A DNA stretch of 64,000 bases from Bradyrhizobium guangzhouense (GCF_004114955.1 NZ_CP030053.1:1488001-1552000), one strand, 5' to 3'; counted from the first letter of the stretch, positions 37,052-46,948 are shown. Notes: generated by a model from the letters alone, not told the origin. Numbers and translations: made by a program.

Positions 37052-38437
37052 CTACGCCCCGATCATCGGCATACGCGGATATTCGCCCGGCGTACCAGCC
37101 GGCGTGATCGGGATGCCGCCGTCGGCATATTCGTTGAGCTTGTTGCGCAGCGTGCGGATCGAGATGCCCAGGATGTTGGCGGCATGGGTCCGGTTGCCGA
37201 GGCAGTGCTTGAGCGTCTCCAGGATCAAATCGCGCTCGACGTCGGCAACGGTGCGGCCGACCAGCGCGCGCGTCACCTGCTCGGCGGCCATGGTGGCATG
37301 CGCCACGGCGGGCGGCGTCTTGGCGAGGTCGAGGCGGTCGCCGTCCGGGGTGAGGATCGCATCGGGGCCGATCTCGTCGCCCTGTGCCATCAGCACCGCA
37401 CGGTGCATGGTATTTTCCAGCTCGCGAACGTTGCCCTGCCAGCGGTTGGTGGAGAGCACGCGTTTGGCTTCGGCCGAGATGGGGCGCATCGGCACGCCGT
37501 TGGCTTCGGCGTACTTCTTCACGAAATGCTGGGCGAGCTCCATGATATCGGCAGGGCGCTCGCGCAGCGGCGGGATCTTCAGGTTGACGACGTTGAGGCG
37601 GAACAGCAGGTCCTCGCGGAACGTGCCTTCGCGCACGGCGTCCGCGAGGTTGCGGTTCGAGGTCGCAATGATGCGGATGTCCACCGGCACCGGCTTGGTA
37701 CCGCCGACGCGGTCGATCACGCGCTCCTGGATGGCGCGAAGCAGCTTCGATTGCAGGCGGACGTCCATCTCGGAGATTTCGTCCAGCAGCAGCGTGCCGC
37801 CGGTCGCCTCCTCGAACTTGCCGATGCGGCGGGCGATCGCGCCGGTGAAGGCACCTTTCTCGTGGCCGAACAGCTCGGATTCCAGCAGATGCTCGGGGAT
37901 CGCGGCGCAGTTGATCGAGATGAACGGACGCTTGGCGCGGGCCGAGCGGGTGTGGACGTAGCGGGCCAGCACTTCCTTGCCCGTGCCGGATTCGCCGGTG
38001 ATCATCACCGAGGCGTCGGAGCCTGCGATCTGCTGTGCGAGCTTGATGACGCGTGCCATCGCCTCGTCGCGGTAGACCAGCTCGCGGGAATCGTTGGCGA
38101 CCGCGGCGAGCACGGCTGCGATCAGCTCAGGATCCGGCGGCAGCGGGATGTATTCCTTGGCGCCGGCGTGGATCGCGGCGACCGCGGCGCGGGCGTCGTT
38201 GGTGATGCCGCAGGCGACGATCGGAGCGTGGATATGCTCGGCCTCGAGCCGCATCACGAGGTCGCGGATGTCGAGGGCGACGTCAACCAGCAGGAGATCT
38301 GCGCCCTTGCCGCCGCGCAGCACGCGCATCGCCTGCTCGTGATCCTCGGCATGGGTCACGGTGGCGCCGTTCTCCATCGCGATCTTGGTGGCGGTGGTGA
38401 GCTGGCCCTTCAATGTGCCAACGATGAGAAGCCGCAT
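37052..38437 (-). CDS. flbD: Sigma-54-dependent flagellar regulator
   Basis: The 461-residue protein has an N-terminal receiver-like domain (1-120), an AAA+ sigma-54 interaction domain (about 125-360: GESGTGKE, GAFTGA, LLLDEISEMD) and a Fis-type HTH (GNRTHAANILGISIRTLRNKLNEY). It activates late flagellar genes at sigma-54 promoters. The receiver domain lacks the usual N-terminal acidic pair (starts RLLIVGTLKG) though the Asp in LLLVDVA is kept. As in Caulobacter, it ends the fliF-fliG-fliH-fliN operon. Confidence 0.93.
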   Translation of the reverse strand: MRLLIVGTLKGQLTTATKIAMENGATVTHAEDHEQAMRVLRGGKGADLLLVDVALDIRDLVMRLEAEHIHAPIVACGITNDARAAVAAIHAGAKEYIPLPPDPELIAAVLAAVANDSRELVYRDEAMARVIKLAQQIAGSDASVMITGESGTGKEVLARYVHTRSARAKRPFISINCAAIPEHLLESELFGHEKGAFTGAIARRIGKFEEATGGTLLLDEISEMDVRLQSKLLRAIQERVIDRVGGTKPVPVDIRIIATSNRNLADAVREGTFREDLLFRLNVVNLKIPPLRERPADIMELAQHFVKKYAEANGVPMRPISAEAKRVLSTNRWQGNVRELENTMHRAVLMAQGDEIGPDAILTPDGDRLDLAKTPPAVAHATMAAEQVTRALVGRTVADVERDLILETLKHCLGNRTHAANILGISIRTLRNKLNEYADGGIPITPAGTPGEYPRMPMIGA

Positions 38438-38491
38438 GTCAGTCTCCTGTCCGTCTGTTCGCGCCGTTGCGCGTCATTCCTTTTGCGAGCC

Positions 38492-38842
38492 TTAGCCGCG
38501 TTCGGTCTTGATGATTTCCGTCATGGTCACGCCGAGCTTGTCCTCGACGAGGACCACTTCGCCGCGGGCTACCAGCTTGTTGTTGACGTAGATGTCGATG
38601 GCCTCGCCGACGCGGCGGTCGAGCTCGAGCACGGTGCCGGGGCCGAGCTTCAAGAGCTCGCCGACATCCATCTTGGAGCGGCCGAGCACCGCCGAGACCT
38701 GCACCGGCACGTCGAAGACGGCCTCGAGGTCGGCGGCGACGCGCGCCGCATATTCGTCCTCGTTGTAGCTGACGTCGGTGCCTGATGGCGGCAACGGGCC
38801 GTTGAGATCGGGCAGCGGGACCTGTCCGTCGGTGTCGCTCAT
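38492..38842 (-). CDS. fliN: Flagellar motor switch protein FliN
   Basis: The 116-residue protein has the SpoA/FliN domain at residues about 40-112 (VPVQVSAVLGRSKMDVGELL and NNKLVARGEVVLVEDKLGV). It forms part of the cytoplasmic C-ring with FliG and FliM. It lies three bases after fliH. Confidence 0.95.
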   Translation of the reverse strand: MSDTDGQVPLPDLNGPLPPSGTDVSYNEDEYAARVAADLEAVFDVPVQVSAVLGRSKMDVGELLKLGPGTVLELDRRVGEAIDIYVNNKLVARGEVVLVEDKLGVTMTEIIKTERG

Positions 38843-38845
38843 GGC

Positions 38846-39466
38846 TTAGTTCCCCTTGCGGGACGCGATATAGCGTCCGACCATGTCGTCGATCTTGGAT
38901 GCGATGGCGCTGCGTTCCAGCACCACGCCGCCATCGGCCCATTCGATCCGGCAGTCGCCGGTGGCGATTTCGGGCTCGGCCAGGATTACCAGCCGGCCTT
39001 CGAAGCCGCTCTGCTTGGCGAGCCGCTCGATCTTCTCGCGCGCGCTGTCGTAGAGCGCGTCGTTGATGCGGACGACGAGATGCGGCGTCGCGACCAGGTG
39101 CGAGAAGCAGTCCTTGACCAGCGCCATGATCTCGCCGAGCGGCTCGGCAGCGACCAGATCGGCGCACAGCTTGCGCGCCACCGCGACCGCAACGTCGACC
39201 GCCTCGGTCTCCATCTTGCTCTCGATGTTGCCGATCCCTGCGGCGATGCCCCGGATCGCGATGTTGATCTCTTCCATGGCGAGCGCGACGCGGCGGTCGC
39301 TCTCCGCCTTGGCCTCGCGCTGGCCCGCCGCAAAGCCGTCCTGATAGGCGCGCGCTTCTGCTTCCGCGACCTTTTGCGCGATCTCGGCCGCGGTGGCGGC
39401 CTTTTCGCGCGTCCGGTCGGGCGCGGCGAAGTCGGTATCGAACAGGAATTTGGCCGGGGCGCCCAT
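38846..39466 (-). CDS. fliH: Flagellar assembly protein FliH (FlbE)
   Basis: The 206-residue protein has an Ala/Glu-rich N-terminal coiled coil (AYQDGFAAGQREAKAE) and a C-terminal FliH domain (HLVVRINDALYDSA, ATGDCRIEWADGGV). FliH regulates the export ATPase FliI. Its start overlaps the last base of fliG. In Caulobacter the gene in this position is flbE. Confidence 0.88.
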   Translation of the reverse strand: MGAPAKFLFDTDFAAPDRTREKAATAAEIAQKVAEAEARAYQDGFAAGQREAKAESDRRVALAMEEINIAIRGIAAGIGNIESKMETEAVDVAVAVARKLCADLVAAEPLGEIMALVKDCFSHLVATPHLVVRINDALYDSAREKIERLAKQSGFEGRLVILAEPEIATGDCRIEWADGGVVLERSAIASKIDDMVGRYIASRKGN

Positions 39467-40557
39467 CAGTACACCAGCTCGTCGTCAGCGCGGTTCTTGG
39501 TCAGCATGATCTCGCCCTTGGCGGCGAGGTCCTTGGCGAGATTGACCAGCAGCGCCTGGGCCTCGTCGACGTCGCGCAGGCGGACCGGGCCCATCGCCGC
39601 CATGTCGTCCTGCAGCATCTTGGCCGCGCGCGAAGACATGTTGCCGAAGAAGAAGTTGCGGACGTCCTCGTTGGCGCTCTTCAGCGCCACGCCGAGCTTG
39701 TCCTTGTCGACGTTGCGCATCAACGTCTGGGCCGAGCCGGAATCGAGCTTCACGAGGTCGTCGAAGGTGAACATCAGCGCCTTGATGCGCTCGGCGGATT
39801 CGCGGTTGTCCTCTTCCAGCGAGGTGATGAAGCGGGTTTCGGTCTGGCGATCGAAATTGTTGAAGATTTCCGCCATCACCTCGTGGGCGTCGCGGCGGCG
39901 GGTCTGCGACAGATTGGACATGAACTCGGTGCGCAGCGTCTTCTCCACGCTCTCGATCACTTCCTTCTGCACCGCTTCCATCTTCAGCATGCGGTTGATG
40001 ACGTCGAGCGCGAGTTCTTCCGGCAGGATGCCGAGCACGCGCGCGGCGTGCTCCGGTTTCAGCTTCGACAACACCACCGCGATGGTCTGCGGATATTCGT
40101 TCTTGAGGTAGTTGGCGAGGACCTCTTCCTGCACGTTGGAGAGCTTCTCCCACATGTTGCGGCCGGCGGGGCCGCGAATTTCGTCCATGATGCCGTTGAC
40201 ACGTTCCGGCGCCAGATATTGCTGCAGCAGGCGCTCGGTGGCGTCGAAATTGCCCATCAGCGCACCGGAAGCCGACATGCGCGAGACGAATTCGAGCAGC
40301 ATGTCCTCGACGGTATCGACCTCGACGGTGCCGAGCGTCGACATTTCCAGCGAGAGCTGGCGCACCTCGTCGTCGTCGAGCAGCGACCAGATCTTGCCGC
40401 CATACTGTTCGCCGAGCGCGAGCATCAGGATCGCAGCGCGCTTCGGCCCCGCAACCACCTCCGTCTTGGCGCCTGAGCGATTGCCGGCTCGCTGGCCGAG
40501 CGTCGAGATCACGCTGGTGATGTCGTTCGAATTGGCGTTTTGCAGGGAAGCGGCCAT
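39466..40557 (-). CDS. fliG: Flagellar motor switch protein FliG
   Basis: The 363-residue protein has the FliG N, middle and C domains: [31 protein letters not shown], and the torque-forming C-terminal [12 protein letters not shown] and [16 protein letters not shown] segments. It links the C-ring to FliF and the stator. It is the second gene of the operon, 17 bases after fliF. Confidence 0.95.
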   Translation of the reverse strand: MAASLQNANSNDITSVISTLGQRAGNRSGAKTEVVAGPKRAAILMLALGEQYGGKIWSLLDDDEVRQLSLEMSTLGTVEVDTVEDMLLEFVSRMSASGALMGNFDATERLLQQYLAPERVNGIMDEIRGPAGRNMWEKLSNVQEEVLANYLKNEYPQTIAVVLSKLKPEHAARVLGILPEELALDVINRMLKMEAVQKEVIESVEKTLRTEFMSNLSQTRRRDAHEVMAEIFNNFDRQTETRFITSLEEDNRESAERIKALMFTFDDLVKLDSGSAQTLMRNVDKDKLGVALKSANEDVRNFFFGNMSSRAAKMLQDDMAAMGPVRLRDVDEAQALLVNLAKDLAAKGEIMLTKNRADDELVY

Positions 40558-40574
40558 GTCAGTTCACTTCTCGA

Positions 40575-42188
40575 TCATTTCGCGGGTTCGGTCAGCCACT
40601 GACGGATAATGGCGACGGTTTCGTTGGGATTGCGTTCGGCGAGCTCGCCGACGCGATGAACGGACTGGGCGTGGACCTGGCCCTGAATGGTCGCGACGTC
40701 GATCGCGCTGGCGGTGCCGCTCGGCAGCAGCGGCTGTCCGGCGGCCGGTGCGGCCTCTTCGGACGCCGCGGGGCCCGCAAGGACGCCGCTGATGGCGGCG
40801 GCGACCTCGTCGGAGGCGAGGATGCGCTTCACCAGCGGACGGATCACCATGAACATCACGACCAGGCCGAGCAGCATCATCACGCCGAGCTCGACGAAAT
40901 ACATGATGTCGTCCTTGGTGAACTGCAGCATGCCCAGGAAGCCGCTTGGTTCGGTGATCGGGGTGGTGGAGGGAGCGTCGGCAAAACGCAGATTGACGAC
41001 CTCGACCTGGTCGCCGCGCTTCTGATCGAAGCCGATCGCCGAGCGCACCAGGGTGGCGATGCGGTCGAGCTGCTCCTTGGTGCGGTCCTGATAGGCGAGC
41101 TCGCCCTTGTCGTTCTTGGTGTAGATGCCGTCGACCAGCACCGCGACCGAGATGCGGTTGACCCTTCCGGCCTCGGTCACCTCGGTCTTGGTGGTGCGGG
41201 AGATCTCGTAATTGTTGGTCTCTTCGCTCTTCTTGCTCTGGTCCTTCGCCGCCGCGCCGCCGTTTTGCTGCTGGCCGGGGAGCTCGTTGTTGACCGTGAC
41301 CTGGCCGTTGTTGTCGGCGGTCATGCTCTGCTCTTCGCGGGTCTGGGTCGAGCGCAGCACGCGGCCTTCGGGATCGAACTTGTCCGAGGTCTGGGTGATC
41401 TTGTTGAAGTCGAAATCGGCGGAGAGCTGGACGCGTGCGCGGCCGGAGCCGACCACGGAGGAGACGATGTCCTCGACCTCCTTGCGCAACCGCTTTTCAA
41501 AGGCGATGCGCCGGTCGTCGCCTGCGGCCTGCTCCGGATCGGTCTGGGCACCGTCGGCGAGCAGCTGGCCGGCCTCATCCACGATCGAGACCCGCTGCGG
41601 CTTCAGCCCGTTGACGGCGGAGGCGACCAGGTGGCGGATGGCGCGGATCTGCTGGGCTTCGAGCGAGCCGCGGACCCGCACCACGATCGAGGCCGACGGC
41701 TCCGGCGCCTCGCGCGCGAACAGCGGGCGCTCGGGCAGCACCAGATGGACGCGGGCGGCCTGGATCCGGTCGATGGCGCGGATGGTGCGGGCGAGCTCGC
41801 CCTCCAGCGCGCGCAGATGATTGATGTTCTGGACGAAAGAAGTGGTGCCGAGCGCGTCCGACTTGTCGAAGACCTCGTATCCGACGCCGCCGCCCTTGGG
41901 CAGGCCGCCCTCGGCGAGCTTCATGCGCAGGCGGGTGACCTTATCCTTGGGCACCATGATGATGCTGCCGTCATTGCGCAGCTCATACTGGATGCCCTGG
42001 CGGTCCAGGTCTTTGATAATGCTGGAGGAATCCTCCATGCTGAGGTCGGTGAACAGCGTCGTCATCTGCGGTGTGGTGACGCGCATGATGACGAAGGCAA
42101 AGAAGCCGATGAGCGCGGCGGTGACCGCGATCATCGCCCCAAACCGGGCGGCACCGATACCCTTTAAGAAGTCCGCAAGCCCTTGCAA
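40575..42188 (-). CDS. fliF: Flagellar MS-ring protein FliF
   Basis: The 537-residue protein has a transmembrane helix near residues 20-40, the ring-building motif region VPKDKVTRLRMKLAEGGLP, the ARVHLVLPERPLF segment, a polar linker, and a second transmembrane helix near 430-455 (YFVELGVMMLLGLVVMFMV). The C-terminal end contacts FliG (NPNETVAIIRQWL). It opens the fliF-fliG-fliH-fliN-flbD operon. Confidence 0.96.
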   Translation of the reverse strand: MQGLADFLKGIGAARFGAMIAVTAALIGFFAFVIMRVTTPQMTTLFTDLSMEDSSSIIKDLDRQGIQYELRNDGSIIMVPKDKVTRLRMKLAEGGLPKGGGVGYEVFDKSDALGTTSFVQNINHLRALEGELARTIRAIDRIQAARVHLVLPERPLFAREAPEPSASIVVRVRGSLEAQQIRAIRHLVASAVNGLKPQRVSIVDEAGQLLADGAQTDPEQAAGDDRRIAFEKRLRKEVEDIVSSVVGSGRARVQLSADFDFNKITQTSDKFDPEGRVLRSTQTREEQSMTADNNGQVTVNNELPGQQQNGGAAAKDQSKKSEETNNYEISRTTKTEVTEAGRVNRISVAVLVDGIYTKNDKGELAYQDRTKEQLDRIATLVRSAIGFDQKRGDQVEVVNLRFADAPSTTPITEPSGFLGMLQFTKDDIMYFVELGVMMLLGLVVMFMVIRPLVKRILASDEVAAAISGVLAGPAASEEAAPAAGQPLLPSGTASAIDVATIQGQVHAQSVHRVGELAERNPNETVAIIRQWLTEPAK

Positions 42189-42235
42189 GCAACCGCCCCG
42201 ACAGATTCGGCTGCTTTCACTGGAAAGGCCGACTG

Positions 42236-42248
42236 GGCAATTATTGCC
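42236..42248. promoter_or_regulatory. Palindrome GGCAATTATTGCC upstream of fliF
   Basis: A perfect 6-1-6 palindrome lies 48 bases before the fliF start. A nearby TTAA-N6-TTAA (42270-42283) is close to, but one base shorter than, a CtrA box. Either could be an operator for fliF. Confidence 0.4.
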
Positions 42249-42318
42249 TAGGTGATGGTTTCCATATGGTTAACGAAGGTTAAGGGCTCGGACAAAAGTC
42301 GCCCCAAAAGCAAACATG

Positions 42319-42353
42319 AAAAAAATCGGCCTCGCGTGGCGAAGCCGATTTTC
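42319..42353 (-). terminator. Rho-independent terminator of sciP
   Basis: Stem AAATCGGC/GCCGATTT (42323-42330 and 42344-42351) on the minus strand is followed by a run of T. It lies 28 bases after the sciP stop. Confidence 0.8.
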
Positions 42354-42380
42354 GTCAAAAGCAGCAGATTTCCGGATCGC

Positions 42381-42656
42381 TTACTGGCGATATTGCTGGA
42401 TGCGGGTGGTGCGAAGACCCGCCAGACCGTGCTGGTCGATGGAAAACTGCCAGGAGAGGAATTCGTCGACCGTCAGGGTATAACGGCTGCAGGCCTCCTC
42501 GAGCGAGAGAAGTCCGCCACGAACCGCGGCAACGACTTCGGCCTTGCGTCGGATGACCCAGCGTTTGGTGCCGGGTGCGGGCAGATCTGCAATCGTCAGC
42601 GGACTGCCGTCCGGCCCGATGACGTATTTTACCCTCGGGCGATGGGGTTCTGTCAT
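42381..42656 (-). CDS. sciP: SciP-like (DUF1153) inhibitor of CtrA
   Basis: The 91-residue protein has the DUF1153 helix-turn-helix pattern (KRWVIRRKAEVVAAVRGGLL, SLEEACSRYTLTVDEFLSW), the same as Caulobacter SciP, which binds CtrA and blocks transcription at CtrA promoters. The ATG at 42656 gives the family length. Its position between flagellar operons and a CtrA-type box upstream fit a role in the cell cycle/flagellum circuit. Confidence 0.88.
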   Translation of the reverse strand: MTEPHRPRVKYVIGPDGSPLTIADLPAPGTKRWVIRRKAEVVAAVRGGLLSLEEACSRYTLTVDEFLSWQFSIDQHGLAGLRTTRIQQYRQ

Positions 42657-43036
42657 GGCGTACTCACAAACTCTCAACCACTGAACTCACGCCGTAACCC
42701 TACGCGTGCCGGCTTAAAAATCCGCTAAGCCTAAGGCTTCAATACAATTCTCGTTGAATCCGGCTGGAACGAAACCGGCCCGGCGGGCTGAGAGCACGCT
42801 TTCAGCCGGCCGAGCGGGGGTGTTCGTAAATACTTTACTAACGAACGCGGGGCCTGCGTTGACGTCGCAAGGCCCTCAACAGTCGTCCGGGCGAAAACCA
42901 GGACCCTTTACCCCAGAGAGTAGTTTGGCGAAGACTCGGGGTTGAGTGTTCGCCTCAAAACGACGTTCGGTGGCTATGGGTCCTGTCTTTCGTCAGGACG
43001 ACACCGAGTCTGTGGAAGCGCTATTCCGTCTCAACC
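42657..43036. other. Intergenic region between sciP and flgD
   Basis: No gene is seen. It contains the CtrA-like box and an imperfect dyad GTTCGTAAATAC-TTTACTAACGAAC (about 42832-42856), which may be an operator or terminator-like structure. Confidence 0.45.
42714..42728. promoter_or_regulatory. CtrA-like box upstream of sciP
   Basis: TTAA-AAATCCG-CTAA has the TTAA-N7-TTAA geometry of a CtrA site with one mismatch, and lies about 60 bases before the sciP start. In Caulobacter CtrA activates sciP. Confidence 0.5.
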
Positions 43037-43762
43037 TCAACTGCCGCTGCTGCTGCTCGTCGCCACCACGCTCTTCACTTGGCTCAGCGTGTAGCTGTTG
43101 CCGTCGATGGTGAGCAGCGGCGGCGATTGGGTCAGGTCGACGGAACTCACCGTGCCTTGCACCTGCGCGGCGACGCCGACGGGATTGCCCGAGGCGTCCT
43201 TGCCGGTCGCCGTGATCGTGTACTTGCCGTCGGGCCATTGCGTGCCGTCATTGCCCTGGCCGTTCCAGGTGAAGGGAATGTCGCTGCCTTGGCCCGCAGT
43301 ATATTGGCCGTTGAACACGGTCTGGCCGGTGGAATTGGCGATGGAGATACTGACCGTGGCGCTGGAGGGCACGTTGAGGTGCCAGGTTGCCGAGGACTGC
43401 GACATCGTCGCGGTGGTGCCGTCGACCACCGCGGTCTTGCCGACGTAATCCAGCGCCTGCGTCGCCTGCGTGGTCTGCTGCAAGGTGACGAGCTGCGATA
43501 GCGAGTCGTTGGTCTTGAGCTGTTGTTCGACGCCGGCGAACTGCACAAGCTGCTGGGTGAACTGGTTGGTGTCGAGCGGATCGAGCGGGTTCTGGTTCTG
43601 CAGCTGCGTGGTCAGCAGCGTCAGGAAGGTCTGGAAATTGCCGGCAAGCGTCGCGCCCGTGGACGAGCTCAGGCTGGAGCTCGAGGAGGACGACGACGAT
43701 GACGATGTCGGCGTCGTACCGGAGACGACAGAAGGTGCGGTGGTGGCATTCGTGGTGGTCAT
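43037..43762 (-). CDS. flgD: Flagellar hook capping protein FlgD
   Basis: The 241-residue protein has the FlgD N-terminal motif NFQTFLTLLTTQLQNQNPLD and DTNQFTQQLVQFAGVEQQL, then an Ig-like FlgD domain (FTWNGQGNDGTQWPDGKYT). A poly-Ser run is near residues 20-35. FlgD caps the growing hook. The ATG at 43762 was chosen over upstream in-frame codons. It follows fliK by 13 bases. Confidence 0.93.
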   Translation of the reverse strand: MTTTNATTAPSVVSGTTPTSSSSSSSSSSSLSSSTGATLAGNFQTFLTLLTTQLQNQNPLDPLDTNQFTQQLVQFAGVEQQLKTNDSLSQLVTLQQTTQATQALDYVGKTAVVDGTTATMSQSSATWHLNVPSSATVSISIANSTGQTVFNGQYTAGQGSDIPFTWNGQGNDGTQWPDGKYTITATGKDASGNPVGVAAQVQGTVSSVDLTQSPPLLTIDGNSYTLSQVKSVVATSSSSGS

Positions 43763-43775
43763 TGCCTGATACTCC

Positions 43776-45404
43776 TCACACTCTGATATCGACGCCGCTG
43801 CTCGATCCGAGCATGCGGCCATAGCTGCTTCTGACCGGCGGGCTTGCGGCCTGATCGTCCTCGCTGATGATCAGGCGGCGCGAATTGCTGCCATTGTCGT
43901 TGTTCTGACCGGCGTTCTGGCCCGATGAGTTCTGGTCGCGCAGGCTGAAGGACAGGCCGTTGCTGCCGGTCTTGAGACCGGCATCGTCGAGCGCGCGCTG
44001 CAATTGCGGCGCGTCCTGCCGCAGCATCTGCAGCGTCTCCGGCTTCTCGACGGTGAGATGCGAGGTGACCTGGCCGTTGCGGTCGACATTGATGCGGACG
44101 TCGATACGGCCGAGATCGACCGGATCGAGGCTGATATCGAAGCGGGTTTTGCCGGCGCGCGCGGCAGCGGCGATCTCGACCGGAATGCCGCTGATCGGCA
44201 CGGCATTCGGATTGGCCGCGGTCGCGGTGAGCGTCGCGGTGGAGGCGGTGGCCGTCGATGTCGTTGTGGTCAGCGGCGCCTGCACGGCGTTCGCGGCCTG
44301 CGTGCTGGCGTCGGTGGTCGCGGCGGCGACGGCTTGCGTGTCGGCATGCGCGTGTGTGACGGGCGCGACCGGCGTGGCATCGGCGGTGCGATTGGCCGCG
44401 TCGGCCTTCGCATCGGTCGTTGCCGCGTCAGTCTGCGGCTTCGGGCCTTGCGGATGCGCGGCCGCGTTGATGGCCGCGGTCGTCGCTGTCGCGGGATTTT
44501 GTGCCGTGGTCGCGCTCTGCGTGGTCTTGGTCGGATCCTGGCCGATATTGGAGACGTCGGTCTGGGCTTGCGCGGTCGCGACCGCCTTGAACGAGGCCTT
44601 CGGCGTGCCCTGGTCGACCGCGGTGACCTGCGCGGCATTTGCCGTGACATCGGTTGCGGTGCCGTCGGTGTTCGCAACAGCCACATCGGTGAGCGCGGCC
44701 TTGGCGTCGGTGGTCTTGCCATCGCCGGTCTTGGCGGACTTGCCTGACGCGTCCGTCTTGGTGCCCGATATCTGCGCCGTGGTCGAGGCGCTGGCGGCGA
44801 TGCCGGCAGCTGCAATCGTCAGCGGCGACGAGGCGGTGCTTGCCGCCTGGCTCGCCGCTGCATTCGGATCGACCGGCACCACGGGCGCGGCAACGGGAAC
44901 GGCGGTCGGATCAGGCGTCGCGGCTGGCGTTGCGGTCTGCGCCGCGGCCGAGGTGTCGACTGCGGCGGCGAGGCCATCGGTGCTGTCGGTCTTGGCGTCC
45001 TTGGTGTCGCCCGCCTTGGTGTCGGAGGCGTCGGTCTTGTCCTTGGATTTCCCATCAGCCTTTGCCGGTGCGGTCGGCGTATCGCTAGCGGTCGTCGTTG
45101 CCTGGGAATCCGTGACGTCGCTCGGCTTGCCCTGCGAGGACTGGTCGGTCGAGGAGCTGTTATTGCTCCGGTCCGACGAGGCGGAGGACGACGACGATGA
45201 TGATGTGGATGAGGAGTCACTTCGCCGCGGCGCGTTGTCCTGGCTCGAGGACGGGGCGCTGTTGCTGATCGCCTGGGTGTTGCTGTCGACCAGATCGCCA
45301 AAGGAGGAACTCGTCGTCTGATCCTTGGTCTGCGGCCGGGCAGGCTTTGCTTGCGCGCTGGAGACCTGCGCACTTGCCGCTACGTCTGATGTACTACCGA
45401 CCAC
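43776..45404 (-). CDS. fliK: Flagellar hook-length control protein FliK
   Basis: The 542-residue protein is mostly Ala/Thr/Asp/Ser low-complexity sequence (residues about 15-390), as in FliK. The conserved C-terminal domain (about 415-510) has ISLDPVDLGRIDVRINVDR and HLTVEKPETLQMLRQDAPQL. It measures hook length and switches export specificity. Adjacency to flgD supports the call. Confidence 0.9.
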   Translation of the reverse strand: MVGSTSDVAASAQVSSAQAKPARPQTKDQTTSSSFGDLVDSNTQAISNSAPSSSQDNAPRRSDSSSTSSSSSSSASSDRSNNSSSTDQSSQGKPSDVTDSQATTTASDTPTAPAKADGKSKDKTDASDTKAGDTKDAKTDSTDGLAAAVDTSAAAQTATPAATPDPTAVPVAAPVVPVDPNAAASQAASTASSPLTIAAAGIAASASTTAQISGTKTDASGKSAKTGDGKTTDAKAALTDVAVANTDGTATDVTANAAQVTAVDQGTPKASFKAVATAQAQTDVSNIGQDPTKTTQSATTAQNPATATTAAINAAAHPQGPKPQTDAATTDAKADAANRTADATPVAPVTHAHADTQAVAAATTDASTQAANAVQAPLTTTTSTATASTATLTATAANPNAVPISGIPVEIAAAARAGKTRFDISLDPVDLGRIDVRINVDRNGQVTSHLTVEKPETLQMLRQDAPQLQRALDDAGLKTGSNGLSFSLRDQNSSGQNAGQNNDNGSNSRRLIISEDDQAASPPVRSSYGRMLGSSSGVDIRV

Positions 45405-45766
45405 AGGCGACCCCTCGAAAACATCTTCGGGTCAGGAGGTCAGCAAGGAGCGGGCCAATCGCGTGAGATGACAAATTAGATAGTGAAATCAATCTATTGC
45501 TGGATTGACCCAGCCGTCGCTACCCCGCCTGCGGCCCCGTCATTTCTGCCGCCCCGGCAAGAATTGCCTGAAAGCTTGCGGCGGGCATGATTGCTTCACC
45601 GGAATGCCGCCTATATTAAAGGGTGCTCTCAGCCGCTTTCGACCGGGCCAGCCAGCGCCCCCGAGGGAACCAAGGGGTTCCCGGGGACTGTTGACGTCCC
45701 GGTCCCAGCGACCGGGAAGTGCAACAGGAATCGCGGGAAACGCCGCCGTCACGTCAGCTTAGGCCC
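45405..45766. other. Intergenic region, divergent between fliK and mnmA
   Basis: No gene. It contains a GC-rich inverted pair (about 45655-45720: CCCCGAGGGAACC, GGTTCCCGGGG, then CCCGGTC-CCAGC-GACCGGG), probably a small repeat or a leader structure before mnmA. Confidence 0.5.
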
Positions 45767-46948
45767 ATGCTCAACAGTCTGGATCTCGAAGGCCGTCCTG
45801 AGGATACCAGGGTCGTCGTTGCCATGTCGGGCGGCGTCGACTCCTCGACGACGGCTGCGCTGCTCAAGGCCGAGGGCTACGACGTCGTCGGCATCACGCT
45901 GCAGCTCTACGACCATGGCGCGGCGACCCATCGCAAGGGCGCCTGCTGTGCCGGCCAGGACATCCACGACGCCCGCGACGTCGCGGCCAAGCTCGGCATT
46001 CCTCATTACGTGCTCGACTATGAGGACCGCTTTCGCGAGTCGGTCATCGACAACTTTGCCGATTCTTACGCGCTCGGCGAGACACCGGTGCCGTGCATCG
46101 AGTGCAACCGATCAGTCAAATTCCGCGACTTGCTGAAGACCGCGCGCGAGCTCGGCGCCCAGGCGCTCGCGACCGGCCATTATGTCGCCTCGCGCCGCCG
46201 CGACGACGGCTCGCGTGCGCTGGTCTGCGCGGCAGATAGCGATCGCGACCAGAGCTACTTCCTGTTCGCCACAACGCAGGAGCAGCTCGACTTCCTGCGC
46301 TTCCCGCTCGGCGACATGACCAAGCCCGAGACGCGCGAGCTCGCGCGCCGCTTCGGTCTGTCCGTCGCCGACAAGCACGACAGCCAGGACATCTGCTTCG
46401 TGCCCACGGGGCGCTACACCGACATCATCACGCGCCTGCGCCCGAACGCGATGGATCCCGGCGACATCGTCGATCTCGACGGCCGCGTGCTCGGCCAGCA
46501 CAACGGCATCGCCAATTTCACCATCGGCCAGCGCCGCGGCCTCGGCATCGCGGCCGCCGCGCCGCTCTACGTGGTGCGGCTCGATGCCGCGGGTCGCCGC
46601 GTCGTCGTCGGCCCGCGCGAGGCGCTGAAGATGCACCGCATCACCTTGCGCGACGTCAATTGGATCGGCGGCGGCGATATCGACAGCGCCATCGGAGCCG
46701 GCCTTGAGCTTTTCGTCCGCGTGCGCTCGACCCGCAGCCCCCAGCCGGCGTGGCTGCGCGGTGCAAACGGCCATTACGAGGTCGAGCTCGTCGCCGGCGA
46801 AGAGGGCGTCTCGCCCGGCCAGGCCTGCGTGTTCTACGACGCAGCCGGCGGGCAGGCGCGCGTGCTCGGCGGCGGCTTCATTCAGAGCGCTGCCGCGAAA
46901 GTCGGCGCCGCCACATCGCGCCCGCTCGCGGAGGCCGTGCGCGGCTAA
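45767..46948 (+). CDS. mnmA: tRNA-specific 2-thiouridylase
   Basis: The 393-residue enzyme adds the 2-thio group to the wobble uridine of Lys, Glu and Gln tRNAs. It has the PP-loop SGGVDSS, the catalytic Cys in [15 protein letters not shown], the second Cys in [10 protein letters not shown] and a C-terminal beta-barrel. The ATG at 45767 gives [13 protein letters not shown], a few residues before the PP-loop. Confidence 0.95.
   Translation: MLNSLDLEGRPEDTRVVVAMSGGVDSSTTAALLKAEGYDVVGITLQLYDHGAATHRKGACCAGQDIHDARDVAAKLGIPHYVLDYEDRFRESVIDNFADSYALGETPVPCIECNRSVKFRDLLKTARELGAQALATGHYVASRRRDDGSRALVCAADSDRDQSYFLFATTQEQLDFLRFPLGDMTKPETRELARRFGLSVADKHDSQDICFVPTGRYTDIITRLRPNAMDPGDIVDLDGRVLGQHNGIANFTIGQRRGLGIAAAAPLYVVRLDAAGRRVVVGPREALKMHRITLRDVNWIGGGDIDSAIGAGLELFVRVRSTRSPQPAWLRGANGHYEVELVAGEEGVSPGQACVFYDAAGGQARVLGGGFIQSAAAKVGAATSRPLAEAVRG

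Noticed and set aside
36977..38785. Plus-strand frame opposite flbD and fliN
   Set aside because: It is antisense to two well-supported flagellar genes and has a biased, motif-free composition.
42189..42300. Sigma-54 promoter upstream of fliF
   Set aside because: The best GG/GC pair in GGCAATAATTGC has a spacing of eight, not ten, so the -24/-12 rule is not met.
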